64,000 nucleotides of DNA from Paguma larvata (lineage: Eukaryota > Chordata > Mammalia > Carnivora > Viverridae), in assembly GCA_030068075.1 (NCBI GenBank), contig CM057835.1:19741957-19805956 (forward strand), given 5' to 3'. The notes beneath the pieces are model-generated. The model saw only the letters and a list, made by a program, of their open reading frames with translations. It ran no database searches and was not told the DNA's origin. Within the stretch, counting starts at the first letter, position 1; every line of letters begins with the position of its first letter. The translations under genes were made by a program, and so were the position numbers. Below are positions 43,668-54,961 of this stretch, piece after piece.

Positions 43668-44251
43668 ATCTTCTGCCCATTCTTAATTGGATTATGTGTT
43701 TTTTGGTGCCGAGTTGTACAAGTTCTTTATATATTTTGGATATTAATCCTTTATTGGATGGATACGTCATTGGCAAATATCTTCTCCCATTCAGTAGGTT
43801 GTCTTGTAGTTTTGTTGACTCTTTCCTTTGCTGTTCAGAACCTTTTATTTTGGTGTAGTCTCAATAATTTATTTTTGCTTTTGTTTCCCTTGCCTCAGGA
43901 AACCTATCTTTAAAAAAAGTTGCTATGGCCAATGTTAGAGAAATTATTGCCTGTGATCTCTTCTGGATTTTTAAGGTTTCGGGCCTCACATGTAGACCCT
44001 TGGGAGATGAGCAATTTTAATAAGACAATCAAGGAAGACCTCAAGAGTAAAGTAATCTTTGACTAAAGCATTTAAGGAAATGACTGGATACGCCATGCAC
44101 ATATCTGAGGGAAGACTATTCCCAAGAAAGAAAACAGCAGGTGGAAAGGCTCAAGACAAAACTGCCTTTTGGTTGTTAAAGGATGAGCAAAGAGACCAAT
44201 GAGGCTAAAGGAGAGTGAGCAATATTAGAAGGAAATAATGATACACTGTAA

Positions 44252-44628
44252 GGGAGTATATTAGTTTTCCAGGGCAGGCATAACCAATTATCACAAACTG
44301 GGTGCCCTAAAACAACACAGATTTATCAGAAGTCCAAAATCAAAGTGTCACCATCCCATGGCTCTCTCCTAGCTTCTGGTGATCGGTGGCAATCCTTGGC
44401 TCTCCTTGACTTGTAGACACATGGCTCCAATATCTACCTCCATCCTCACATTTCCTTCTCTGTGTTTCTGTCTTCTCCTTTAGATTGAATTTAGGATTTA
44501 CCCTAATCCAGTAGAATCTCATCTCAATCCTTACCTTAATTAATTCCGTGAAGACCTTAAAGGTCACCTTCTGAGATTCTGGGTGGACATAAATTTGGGA
44601 GAGATAATATTTAACCCATTGCAGGGAG
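44252..44628 (-). mobile_element. Solo MLT1-type LTR (ERVL-MaLR), reverse
   Basis: Read in reverse: TATATTAGTTTTCCAGGGCAGGCATAACC, ATCACAAACTGGGTGCCCTAAAACAACACAG, AGAAGTCCAAAATCAAAGTG, and finally CACCTTCTGAGATTCTGGGTGG...AACCCATTGCA, the order of an MLT1 LTR. GGGAG occurs at 44252-44256 and 44624-44628, fitting the 5-bp duplication of this retrotransposon class. No internal region is present. It is a non-coding relic; the 107-codon frame on it is meaningless. Confidence 0.82.
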
Positions 44629-45057
44629 CAAGCAAGAATCATCAAGAGCAGCTGGGAGGCCATTCAGGTGTCAATAATTCATTTGTAGGATCACGTGGCT
44701 TGAGCTGGTAACATGGAGGTGGTGAAGAAGATAAATTTTTAATACAGCAAATGGGGTTTGTCAACACATAGAATTATGATTTGTTGGGTTTGTCTTCTTC
44801 ACTGATTTGTAAAGAAGAGAAGCATTGATGTTTGGATTGAAAGAGTTATGTGGCAGTCCAGTAGTTGTTATTGCCTGCTCGAGTCTGCTGTAAATAGCGG
44901 ATAAATGCAAATTATGGTTTACAAACAGTTGTATGTAGGCAGAGGAAGTTTTCCAGATTTAATATTTGATGTTTCTTATTTATGTTTCTTATTAAGTATG
45001 TTTATGGCAATATATTTTGTTGCAATTCAAATAAAGCAAAATTTTAAAGATAAACAC

Positions 45058-45577
45058 AGTTGACTCAAACAGCACAGGGATTAGGGGTACTGATCCCTAT
45101 TCAGTTGAAAGTCCAGATACAACTTTTGACTCCCCCAAAACTTAATTATTAAGAGCCTACTATTGACCAGAAGTCCTTATTGATTACATAAACAGCTGAC
45201 TAACATGTATTTTGCATGCTATATGTATTATATACTGTATTCTCACAATAAAGCAAGCTAGAGGAAAGAAAATATTATTAAGAAAATCATAAGGAAGGGG
45301 CGCCTGAGTGGCTCAGTTGGTTAAGTATCTGACTTCGACTCAGGTCATGATCTCACAGTTTATGAGTTTGAGCCCCACATTGGGCTCTGTGCTGACAGCT
45401 CAGAGCCTGGAGCGTGCTTTGGATTCTGTATCTCTCTCTCTCTCTGCCCCTCCTCTGCTCATATTCTCTCACTCTCTCTCTAAAAAATGAATAAACATTA
45501 AAAAAAAAAGTATCTAAAAATGACCCATTTACAAGTGGACTATGCAGTACAAACTGATGCTGTTTGAATTGACAAAG
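45058..45577. mobile_element. Tigger-like DNA transposon with decayed terminal repeats, carrying a SINE
   Basis: The left end CAGTTGACTCAAACAGCAC and the right end (reverse complement GTCAATTCAAACAGCATC) form imperfect terminal inverted repeats. Internal phrases ACTTTTGACTCCCCCAAAAC, AGAGCCTACTATTGACCAGAAG, GCATGCTATATGTATTATATACTG and CAATAAAGCAAGCTAGAGG match a common non-autonomous mammalian TcMar/Tigger-type repeat. The SINE at 45297-45509 interrupts it, and the right arm beyond it is only about 68 bp. Confidence 0.7.
45297..45509 (+). mobile_element. Carnivore SINE inside a Tigger-like element
   Basis: GGGGCGCCTGAGTGGCTCAGTTGG to an A tail. The middle segment is cat-type. No flanking duplication is visible and host-element sequence appears to be missing on its right, so insertion may have been accompanied or followed by a deletion. 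Confidence 0.93.
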
Positions 45578-46339
45578 ATTAACCCTAAATTGTTCTAAGG
45601 ACAGGAAACGCAGTCACAGGACAGGGGCAGATAAATGTTATTACATTTCTTATGCAAACCCTAGAACCAAAACAACTCTGTGTTCTGATTCACTGCATCT
45701 ATTTGCATGGAAATATTTCTCTTTAGGGAAGAAAACTGATCTCACCCATCTAAGAAGAAAGCAGGCTTGTAACAAAAAGAGCCTTAGGAGTTGGGCTTAG
45801 CCGGAAAAAATAATAATGAGAATCAATATGAACTTCTAAGTGCTTTGGTAACAGTTTCAGCTGAAATCTTGATTTACTTCCCAAGCTATAACCTCAGGGA
45901 GATAGGACATGCAGGAAGAATGAAGGAAATGAAATAATATAAATTTATCCCCATTGTGGTATCAGATCCTCAAGCAAATTTCTCAGTTTTCAGTACAAAA
46001 TAAAGACCAAGCAAGTCCTTTATTTAACGATTGCCTCTGTATGGACCTTTCCTATTGATTCGACAGTAGTCTCCTGTTATTTATGATCTAAGGAATATTC
46101 TTCCATTTTCTAAGATTGGCATTCAAAGACCTCTTATCTAACTTTCAAACTTTGTCTTCCTTTCAAAAGAGAACTCAGGGGGCTCCACGTAAAGACATTC
46201 AGTGTCCCTCCAAATATGGCATCCTCTTAATACTTCACTACAGGCATTACAGCATGGGTATCACTTCCTTTCACTTAAAAAAAAACATTGGTCTGAAAGC
46301 AGCTTTAGTAGCTAGTTGGAAACATCTTTATTATAAGTC
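45578..46339. other. Unique sequence, no gene seen
   Basis: No firmly recognised repeat. The 85-codon frame at 46116-46373 runs into the adjacent L1 tail and is not credible. Confidence 0.45.
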
Positions 46340-46880
46340 TTTTTCTTTTAATCAAAGTATAATTGATAGATAAAAATATATTAATTTCAGGTGTATAACA
46401 CAATGATTCAACATTTGCGTGCACTGTGAAGCAACCACCGTAATAAGTCTAGTTACCATTCATTACCTTACGTAGTTAGAACATTTTATTTTCTCGTGAT
46501 GAGAACTTTTAAGAAATACTCTCTTGGCAACTTTCAAATAGGCACTACAATATTATTAACTGTTGTCACCATGCTGTACATTAAAACCACGTGACTTACT
46601 AATTTTATAACTTGAAGTTGTACATCTTGACCCCATTCATCCATTTTTCCTAGCTTCCCTACCAACATTCCCTCTGGCAACCACCATTCTGTTCTTGGTA
46701 TCTATGAGTTTTGTTTTGTTTGTTCATTTATTTTGTTTTTTTAGATTCCACATATAAGTGAAATCATATGCATTTGTCTTCTCTGTGTAATTTATTTCGC
46801 TTAGCCTAGTACCCTCAAGGTTCATCCATGTTGTTGCAAAAGGCAAGATTTTGTTATTTTTTATGGCTGAGTAGAATTCC

Positions 46881-46904
46881 ATTATATATATATATATATA
46901 TACA
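46881..46904. repeat. (TA)n microsatellite inside the L1
   Basis: About 10 TA units just upstream of TACACCACATCC, a position where L1 copies commonly carry short TA runs. Confidence 0.93.
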
Positions 46905-47874
46905 CCACATCCTCTTTCTCCATTGAACCATCAATGGGCACTTGGGTTATTTACATATTTTGGCTATTGTAAATAATGGTGCAATGAACATAGGAGCGTA
47001 TATATATTTTCGAAATCATGTTTTCATTTTTCTTCAGATAAATACACAGAAGTGGAATTTCTGGATGATATGGTAGGTGTGTTTATAATTTTGTGACAAA
47101 TCTCCATGTTGTTTTCCACAGTGGCTCCACAATTTACATTTCCACCAACAGTACACAAGGGTTCCTTTTCTTAATAACCTTGCCAATACTTAATATTTCT
47201 TGTCTTTTTGATAATAGCCATTCTAACAGGTATGAGGTGACGCTTCATTGTGGTTTTTCATTTGCACTCCCTGATGATAGTGATGTTGAACATCTTTTCA
47301 TGTACTTGCTGGCCATTTGTATATCCTTTATGGAAAAATATCTATTCAGATCTTCTGCCCATTTTTAAATCAGACTGCCTTATTTATTTTTTTGCTATTG
47401 AATTGTATGAGTTCTTTATATATTTTTGATAGTAACCCCTTATCAGATACATGATTTGCAAAGATTTCCTCCCATGCAGCACACTGCCTTTTCATTTCAC
47501 TGACGGCTTTCTTTGCTGTGCAGGAGCTTTTTAGTTTGATGTAGTCCTACTTGTTTACCTTTGTTTTTGTTGTCTTTGCTTTTGGAGTCACATTCAAAAA
47601 TTCATCACCAATGCAATGTCAAATAACTTATTTTCTACATTTTCCTCTAAAATGTTTATGTTTCAGGTTTTGCAATCAAGTCTTTAATCCATTCTGAGTT
47701 AATTTTTGTGTGTGGTGTAAAATAGTCTAGTTTCATTCTTTTGCATGTGACTCTCCAGTTTTCCCAACATAATTTACTGAAGAAACCTTTTCCCCATTGT
47801 ATAATCTTGCCTCCTTTGTCATAAATTAATTCACCATATATGCACGGCTTTATTTCAGGGCTCTCTGTTGTGTT

Positions 47875-48131
47875 CTATTGATCTATATATCTGGATGGTT
47901 ATTTTTTTTTTTAACGTTTATTCATTTTTGAGAGACAGAGAGAGACAGAGCATGAGTGGAGGAGGGGCAGAGAGAAAGAGACACACAGATTTCAAAGCAG
48001 GTTCTAGGCTCCGAGCTATAAGCACAGAGCCTGATGCGGGGCTCGAACTCACAAGCTATAAGATCATGACCTGAGCTGAATTTGGAAGCTCAACCGACTG
48101 AGCCACCCAGGCACCTCTACTGATCTACATA
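47875..48131 (-). mobile_element. Carnivore SINE, reverse, inserted in L1
   Basis: The body is about 47899-48116. CTATTGATCTATATA upstream and CTACTGATCTACATA downstream are two diverged copies of L1 sequence and form the target duplication, which may extend to the T run. The head is GAGCCACCCAGGCACCTC. Confidence 0.92.
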
Positions 48132-49287
48132 ACAGTCTTTATGCCAATACTGTACTGTTTTGATTATTTAGCTTTGTGATATAGTGTGATATCAGGAAGC
48201 ATGATGACTTTACATTTGTTCTTTCTCAAGGTTGCTTTAGTTTTTGAGATCTTTCATGACTTTATTCAAATTTTAGACTGTTTGATCTCTTCCTGGGAAA
48301 AATACCACAGAATTTTTATAGAGATCGCATTGAATCTGCAAATTGCTTTGAGTAATAGGGGCATTTTAACGTTATGAATTCTTCCGATCCATAAATATGG
48401 AGTATCTTTCCATTTTTGTGTCTTCGATTGCTTTCATCAATGTCTTTATACTTTTCAGTGTACAGGTCTTTAACCTCCTTGCCTTATTTTATTCCTAGGT
48501 ATTATTTTTATATAACTCTAAGAGGGATAGTTTTCTTAATTTCCCTTTCTGATAGTTCATTATTAGTGTGTAGAAGCACAATGGATTTTGTATATTGATT
48601 TTATACCCTGCAACTTAGTAAATTTGTTTATTCTAAAAATTTTTGGGCAGTGTCTTTAGGGCTTTCTATATACATAAAATCACATCTGCAAATAGTGACA
48701 GTTTTACTTCTTCTTTTCCAGTTTGGGTGACTTTTATTTCTTTTTCTTGCCTAATTCCTCTGGCTAGGACTTATAATACTCTGTTGAATAAAAGTGGCAG
48801 GAGTGGGCATTCTTGTCTTGTTCCTGATCTTAAAGGAAAAGCTTTTGGCTTTGATGAGTATGATGTTGAGTGTGATGTTAGCTGTAGGCTTGTCATATCT
48901 GGCCTTTAGTATGTTGAGTTACACTCCCTCTATACCTCTCTGTTGAGAGTTTTTGTCAAGAATGGAAGTTGAATTTTGTCAAATCCTTTTTCTGTGTCTA
49001 TAATGATGATTATAGGAAATTCATCCTTTGTTTGTTAATATACTGCATTGTGTTGAATTTGCAAATGTTGAACCATCCCTTTATCCCTGGAATAAATCCC
49101 ACTTGATCATGTCGTATGATCCCTTTACTGATTCTCAAATTCAGTTAGCTAAAATACTGATGAGGATTTTTACATTTATCTTCATGAGGGATAGTGGCCT
49201 ATAATTTTCTTTCGTGGTTTTCTTGCCTGGTTAGGTATCAGGGTAATACTGGCTTTGTGAAATGACTTCAGGAGTGTAACCTTTGTT

Positions 49288-49460
49288 GGGATGCCTGGGT
49301 AGCTCAGTCAGTTAAGCATCAGACTTCAGCTCAGGTCATGATCTCACGGTCTGTGAGTTCAAGCCCCATGTCAGGCTCTGTGCTGATAGCTCGGAGCCTG
49401 GAGCCTGCTTCGGATTCTGTGTCTCCCTCTCTCTCTGCCCCTCCCCCACTTGCACTCTGT
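49288..49460 (+). mobile_element. Carnivore SINE truncated at its 3' end
   Basis: GGATGCCTGGGTAGCTCAGTCAG to CCCCCACTTGCACTCTGT, then unrelated sequence. The terminal CT tract, A tail and right flank are missing. The L1 on its left does not resume on the right. A deletion after insertion explains both. Confidence 0.93.
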
Positions 49461-50353
49461 TATCTTTCCCTCTTTAACTCTTAATATTTGTTTATAACAC
49501 ATTTTATTTATTTCTCTTATTGAATTTTGTACTATATTTATTAGGGTGCTTATTTAATTTCTTTCATTGAGTTGTCAGTTCCTTGAAGGTAAAACATTTA
49601 TCTGTTCTATTTTCATATCACCCACAGTTATTAACACAATACCATACACATAGTGGTTTTCTTAAGTATTAGGTAAACTGAATGGAATTCATGAAAATTT
49701 TTCCACATAAATTATAAATTACAGTGAAGGAAGTTTCTGAATCAAAGGCCAGGGAATTGACAACGATCTTAATTGTCATGCTTCCAACTAGAAATTGGAT
49801 TTAAGAATACATGGTTATTATCTAATAGAGGCCAAAGAATTGTCTGGAAACACAAAAGAACTTAGGTTATAAGATATCCATTAATCTCATACCCAACATT
49901 CAACAGATTCTTGCAAAATAGTTCTTTTGTTCTAACCCAAATCCTTTCTCATTCCCCAGAGAAAGGAAAGATTCCACACTCACTGAGTCACAACTTGTTT
50001 CACAGAAGGATTACTCCCTGTTCCAAAGGAATGACAAGATGAGTTACAGAAAAGTGCAGTTCTTGATTGGTATTGGTTTTCCTACAGCATGTTGTCTTTT
50101 CTGAAGGAGATGGCATTGTTATTTCTTTGTAGGGGGTAGGGGAGGGAGTAAGAGAATCTGGTATATGATCAAATTGACACTCTAGTGAGAACATTCAAGA
50201 AAGCCAACTTGATGAGTTAGGGAAAGAAATAAATCAAAAGTATAAAATATTTTTAAAGGATCATACATGTTTGATTAACTAAAATAACTAGAGCTTTTAA
50301 GGTAGTAAATTTTGTTTTGGATCAAACCGTTCGAACAAGAGAGCTACATGTAG
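49461..50353. other. Unique AT-rich sequence, no gene seen
   Basis: 49560-49680 has an L2-like phrase (GTTGTCAGTTCCTTGAAGGTAAAAC...ACAATACCATACACATAGTGG), probably a short plus-strand L2 tail. The rest is unassigned. Confidence 0.45.
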
Positions 50354-50523
50354 AAGTTCAGAGCCTTCTGTGCTGACAGCTCAGAGCCCGGAGCCTGCTT
50401 CGGATTCTGTGTATCCCAATCTCTCTGCCCCTCCCCCACTCGTGCTCGCTTGCGCTCTCTCTTTCTCTCTCTCTCAAAAATAAATAAACATTAAAAAATT
50501 TTTTAAAAAAAGTTCAGAGCCTT
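50354..50523 (+). mobile_element. 5'-truncated SINE with perfect 14-bp target duplication
   Basis: The insert at 50368-50509 starts inside the element at CTGTGCTGACAGCTCAGAGC, so the tRNA-derived head with A and B boxes is absent. AAGTTCAGAGCCTT is identical at 50354-50367 and 50510-50523. The tail is complete. The copy was born truncated and cannot carry its own Pol III promoter. Confidence 0.95.
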
Positions 50524-52144
50524 TGCATCTACTTGGGGAACAATATGAGCTAACACAAAATTTAAATTTCTTTCTGGCAGGTATAATAATTTGGTTTAAA
50601 TGTCCAACAGTTTTTAATGTACTGGACATTATAAAAAAAGAATCATTCCTCAGTTCAGATGTGCTTTATGTCTTATTCTTGGCTTTAGATGATATTAATA
50701 ACCACCTTTCCTGATTTCACATAACTTGAAACAATGCTGTTCAGTCAGAAGTGTGGAAAAAGAGTAAGACCAGAACTTGAGAGTTTAGTGATGGGGTGAA
50801 GCTGATGGACACAAGATTTGGGCAAATTGAGATTCTAAGAGTCAGATTACTAAACAATGACACACTGGCTGCACTTAAAAATAGGTAATAGTCCCTGAAA
50901 AAAGTATTAATTCAATAAAAAATCAGCCAATGTTTATTGAGATCCTGCTCTGTTGGGTATAATCTGGATAGCTATTTGCCAGGGATTGAGGCCAAGGGAT
51001 AATCATTTACTCTTTCTGCTCCATAGTCCAAATTACAGTGGACCTTCCTAGGCATAACATAACAAGCATGAATGGCAAAGTTTTAGAAAAATGCCAAATC
51101 AGGGGTTAAGAGACAACAAATTATGGTTGGTTGGTATTTCTTCATAATATTCCAAAGCGGTCACATTATTCGTATTTAAAACCCATTCTGTGCCACTCTG
51201 TGTATATGCGTGTGAGGTATATATAGCTTTTATCTCATTGCTCTTCAAGTATCTTTGTGTTTCTTCCCTGCTTCTTATATCAATGTATTTATAAGACCAA
51301 TGCAGATATAATTGCCTGCAAAAAAATTTTTAGAGGACCACGTCTTTCTCAACTGGAAATTAGAATCTTTTTTATTACCTAGTGCCATCCAGATTATTAA
51401 ATAATTGGGTCATACCTCATACTTTCGTATGCAGACAAACTGCACACGTGTATGTTAAGGGTCATCTAAAAGAAGATTTGCCACAAAGCCAATGGAGCAT
51501 AAATTTCAGGCCTCTTTACTTGCCGGGGGCAATCAAAACATCATATTTTTTTTTGCTAAATGTATGTAATATGATATTCTAGCTGCCATTGGTTAAAAAC
51601 ACTGTCAATTTCCATGATGACTTTTCCTGTGTCACATTTCCTCTTATATCAGACACATATAAGGGGCCATGAGTATTTTGGGCCCATGATCAGGGAATGT
51701 CGAGTTGAAAGTCAGTCATTTTAACCACAATTTACATAGTTTGAGTATTTGCAAAGTCCTGATTTCATATACGTGAAAAGCAGCTTCTTTGATCTCCTTA
51801 ACAGCATTTGTTACAGATCTGAGATAATATTCAGATAAAAAATTAACTGAAAATTAAAGGTAGAAATTAAACAAAGGAGAATAGTAACAAAACATCAAAT
51901 TAAAAAAACTTATCTGCCAAAAGCAATAATTTATTAAGAGGAAATACCTTTTAGAGAGAAGTAATAAATCAACCCTCTTCGTAGTTTGATAGTTTAATTA
52001 ATGAAGAGGTACAAATCCATGAACACTGGAAAAAGATTTAAATTTCTTTGTCAGATTTCACACAAAACATGGATTACAATAAGTGTAACACAAAACGCAA
52101 CATACATCATTATAACAAGGACATCAATGACAAACTGGTAAACA
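50524..52144. other. Unique AT-rich sequence, no gene seen
   Basis: No repeat assigned. Frames of 66 codons or less. Confidence 0.5.
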
Positions 52145-52380
52145 AGTATCATCAATTTTTTTTAAGTTTATTTATTTTTGAGAGAGAGAGACAGAGCGCA
52201 AGCAGGGGAATGGCAGAGAGAGATGGAGACACAGCATCTGAAGCAGGCTCCAGTCTCTGAGCTGTCAGCAGAGAGCCCGACGCGGGGCTTGAACCCACGA
52301 ACTGTGAGATCATGACCTAAGTTGAAGTTGGACGCTTAACCGACTGAGCCACCCAGGTGCCCTATGAGTATCATCAATTT
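52145..52380 (-). mobile_element. Carnivore SINE, reverse, with perfect 14-bp target duplication
   Basis: The body is 52159-52366. AGTATCATCAATTT at 52145-52158 and 52367-52380. The GACGCGGGGCTTGAACCC segment retains CpGs, indicating a fairly young copy. Confidence 0.97.
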
Positions 52381-53132
52381 AAACAGCACTTAAGATTAGA
52401 TACCACACAAGAAAACCTAAAATATCTTAAAAACTGTAGCTCATAAATAAGAGAAATCTGATAGAGGTTTGCCAAATTTGTCTACAATTCTATAAATTTA
52501 TTTCACACTACCAAAAAAAGGTATGAAGCTGAAAAAAACCTTTTCTGCATAATCAATAAGTTATATGCAGGTATATATACATCCCAGCGTGTGCATACAT
52601 ACAGATTCTGACCATTTATGCTAACAGAGAGGAATTATCTTTCTATTCTTCCATAAAAAAAGATCTTACAAATCTTTATCATATAAAGAACATGAAGCCC
52701 AAAATAGCTCATAGAAAAACAAGGTAGTATAGAAGTATGTAAAACAATTTATTAATAAAAATATTTCCAAGTTTTCTGTTTCTTGTATTTTTCAAATTTT
52801 AGAAGAATATATAATTTGTGATTTTTGTCATTTCAAATAATTATTTGTTTCCATATTTAACTTTGTATTCAAAATCAATTAATTTATAATAAAATCAAAG
52901 AGGCTCCCCCTCAGAATTACAAGCTGTAGGACCCATAAAACCTATTAGTTTCTTTTATAACAAGGATGATTTCAACTAGAACTATCTTGTTCTTAAATAT
53001 TTGCAAGAAAAAATAAATATGTAATCCTTTTCAGTCTCAACTCCATCAAAACACTCTTCCTCAGAAATAGTTCATTGTCCCTGCTACGATTTATACAGTT
53101 TGTTCATATTCAGTTTTTAGTAGACATATATA
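52381..53132. other. Unique AT-rich sequence, no gene seen
   Basis: Strongly AT-rich. Nothing recognised. Confidence 0.5.
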
Positions 53133-53357
53133 AGGATTTTTAAAAATTATTTTTTATGTTTATTTATTTTTGAGAGAGAGAGAGCACAATTTGGTGAGCG
53201 GCAGAGAGAAGATGAGACAGAATCCCAAGCAGGCTCCGCGCCATCAGTGCAGAGCCCCACGGGGGGCTCGACCTCACCAACCAGGAGATCATGCCCTGAG
53301 CCAAGATCAAGAGTCAGATGCCTAACTGTGCCTCCCAGGTGCCCCACCAGGATTTTT
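53133..53357 (-). mobile_element. Carnivore SINE, reverse, with 9-bp target duplication
   Basis: The body is about 53142-53348. AGGATTTTT at 53133-53141 and 53349-53357. The head region is damaged (CTAACTGTGCCTCCCAGGTGCCCC lacks the usual GACTGAGC stretch). Confidence 0.92.
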
Positions 53358-54723
53358 TTGTATGCACAACAGAAGATATTGGAATTGATAAAATCATATA
53401 ATTCACAGCTTTCTCAGGAAAGAGTGGATTGAATTTCATACTACCGTTTTTCTTATTATACTATCCATCACTGTCTTTTAAATTAAGATGAAAAAGCTTA
53501 TGGTCCAAAGGTATGACTAACTGCAAATTTTATAAGGAAATAGTCCTTTAATTAATAACCAACAGACAAGGTGTGGTGGTTAGAACTCACTCAGATGTTG
53601 CTAGAGCAATAGCCCCTTTCCTGTCCCCAAAACGTTCTAATTTAATCTCCAAATTTTGGTCCCAAACTTCCCTGATATTAGTTTGGGTATCCACGGTTTT
53701 CCAGGATCTCTGTTTTGTTCCCACTCTGGTGTCCTTTTTAATACTTGTGACTGGCCTGCTTTCCTATTCTGTTCTTGCCTCACGTGTTGATATTTGTGGA
53801 TGTCTCCTGAGATTTTGCTTGTTCCTGCTCTGAAACTGGGACTGCCGGATATTGGCTCCCCCAAAAGCTGGTCTCACGGAGACTCATGGCCCTCTGCCCA
53901 TCTAATTCCTGGCTCTATCCTGACCCCTAGCGATCACTGCAGAAACCCTACTGGAAGCCCTTACCACAGGCGGGTCTAATCTGGTAGGTAGACCAGGCTG
54001 AACTGTCTTAATAAGCATTACCCTAGTAATTTTTTACTTACACCAAGTATGAAACATTAGTTCGAAATAAAGAAATTTCTGAAAATTAAGGTGATGGGGA
54101 CAAGAAATTCATCCTCTTTTAAGCAAAATGAAGTTTCTCAAACTGACCGTGGTAATTTATTTCTCTTTCTTTTCACCTTGATTACTCATTCATTCAAGCT
54201 AATGTGAGCGTCTAGCAAAGTGCTGAGATGAACTGGACAAATTTGCACCACCGTCTGGCCTGCAGCTAGCCCTTGTCCAGACCCGTAAATACATTCAGCC
54301 CAGAAGGGAGCAGAGCACCAGTTCTGGGGTGAAGACCCACAGAATCCCCTTACTTGCCACACTGAACAGGTAGTTCTGAATAACAGAGTGGCTGATTCCC
54401 ATGCTTTAAAAAAAAAAAAAAAAAAAAGCAACATTTTATGGGTCTGGAAAAACCGAACCAGCATTCAGTGTTCTGAATGAATCTATGATGTAGGGTCACT
54501 TAAAATAATCTCAGAGACCTAATCAGCTGCAATATGGAATAGACAGGAAAGACTTTCAGCTGAAAGAAAAACAGTAGACATAAAGAAAAAGCAGAAATAG
54601 TATCAAGGATTGCAAGGAAATACAAAATGGGGCTTTCATGTTGTACTTCTGTAATTTAAAAAAAAAATATCTATCACTAGAGGTTGGTAACTTCTTGATC
54701 TTTCTTGTTGAATTTTGTACAAT
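53358..54723. other. Unassigned sequence with an A run of about 20
   Basis: 53570-53990 is GC-richer, with 60-86 codon frames on both strands but no domain. An A run at 54408-54427 follows 200 bp of moderately GC-rich sequence, which suggested a retrocopy, but no target duplication was found. Confidence 0.4.
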
Positions 54724-54961
54724 AGATGTCATGTTTTTTAATGTTTATTTATTTTTGAGAGAGAGAGAAAGAGAGTGAGCATGAGTGGGTGAGGGGCACA
54801 GACAGAGAGGGAGACGCAGAATCTAAAACAGGCTCCAGGCTCTAAGCCGTCAGCACAGAGCCCAACGTGGGGCTTGAACTCGGGAACGGTGAGATCATGA
54901 CCTGAGCCAAAGTCGGATGCTTAACCAACTGAGCCACCCAAGCGCCCCAGAAGTCAAGTTT
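54724..54961 (-). mobile_element. Carnivore SINE, reverse, with 13-bp target duplication
   Basis: The body is 54737-54948. AGATGTCATGTTT (54724-54736) and AGAAGTCAAGTTT (54949-54961) differ at two bases. Head GAGCCACCCAAGCGCCCC. Confidence 0.94.

Larger units (their letters stand above)
42796..44025 (-). mobile_element. 5'-truncated L1, reverse, ~1.2 kb, probable target duplication
   Basis: The body is about 42812-44010: reversed 3' UTR (CCAGTTAGCATGCAGTGTTATATTAGTTTCAGGTGTAC, then CTCCATAGTTAAGAGTCTG) followed by reversed ORF2 3' end to about AAGGTTTCGGGCCTCACATGTAG. GCACTTTTTTAAAAGA (42796-42811) and GCAATTTTAATAAGA (44011-44025) look like a diverged target duplication. A CA microsatellite has expanded inside at 43196-43230. 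Confidence 0.88.
42556..44870 (-). mobile_element. Old reverse L2 split by an L1 and an MLT1 LTR
   Basis: Three collinear pieces. 42556-42811: TCTATGCCAGGACATGCTGTG..., then GAGTGATAAGTGCTAGAAAG. 44011-44251: AAGGAAGACCTCAAGAGTAAAG, GAAGACTATTCCCAAG, CAGGTGGAAAGGC. 44628-44870: TAGGATCACGTGGCTTGAGCTGG, ATGGAGGTGGTGAAGAAG. Together they read as one continuous reversed L2, so both insertions are younger than the L2. Confidence 0.78.
46340..49287 (-). mobile_element. Old reverse L1, 3' UTR plus ORF2 3' half (~2.9 kb)
   Basis: Reversed 3' UTR (TTAATTTCAGGTGTATAAC, then TAATAAGTCTAGTTACCATTC and CCATGCTGTACATTAAAACC) leads into reversed ORF2: TTATGGCTGAGTAGAATTCC, GGCTATTGTAAATAATGGTGC, TCTTCTGCCCATTTTTAAATC, AAGTCTTTAATCCATTCTGAG, GATCTATATATCTGGATGG, GAATAAAAGTGGCAGGAGTGGGCATTCTTG and TCCCTGGAATAAATCCCAC. 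No long minus-strand frame survives. It is interrupted by a SINE at 47899-48116 and stops abruptly at a SINE at 49288. Confidence 0.92.

Noticed and set aside
54186..54427. Processed pseudogene ending in a run of about 20 A residues
   Set aside because: No target duplication was found around the A run, and the upstream sequence gives no recognisable protein on the expected strand.
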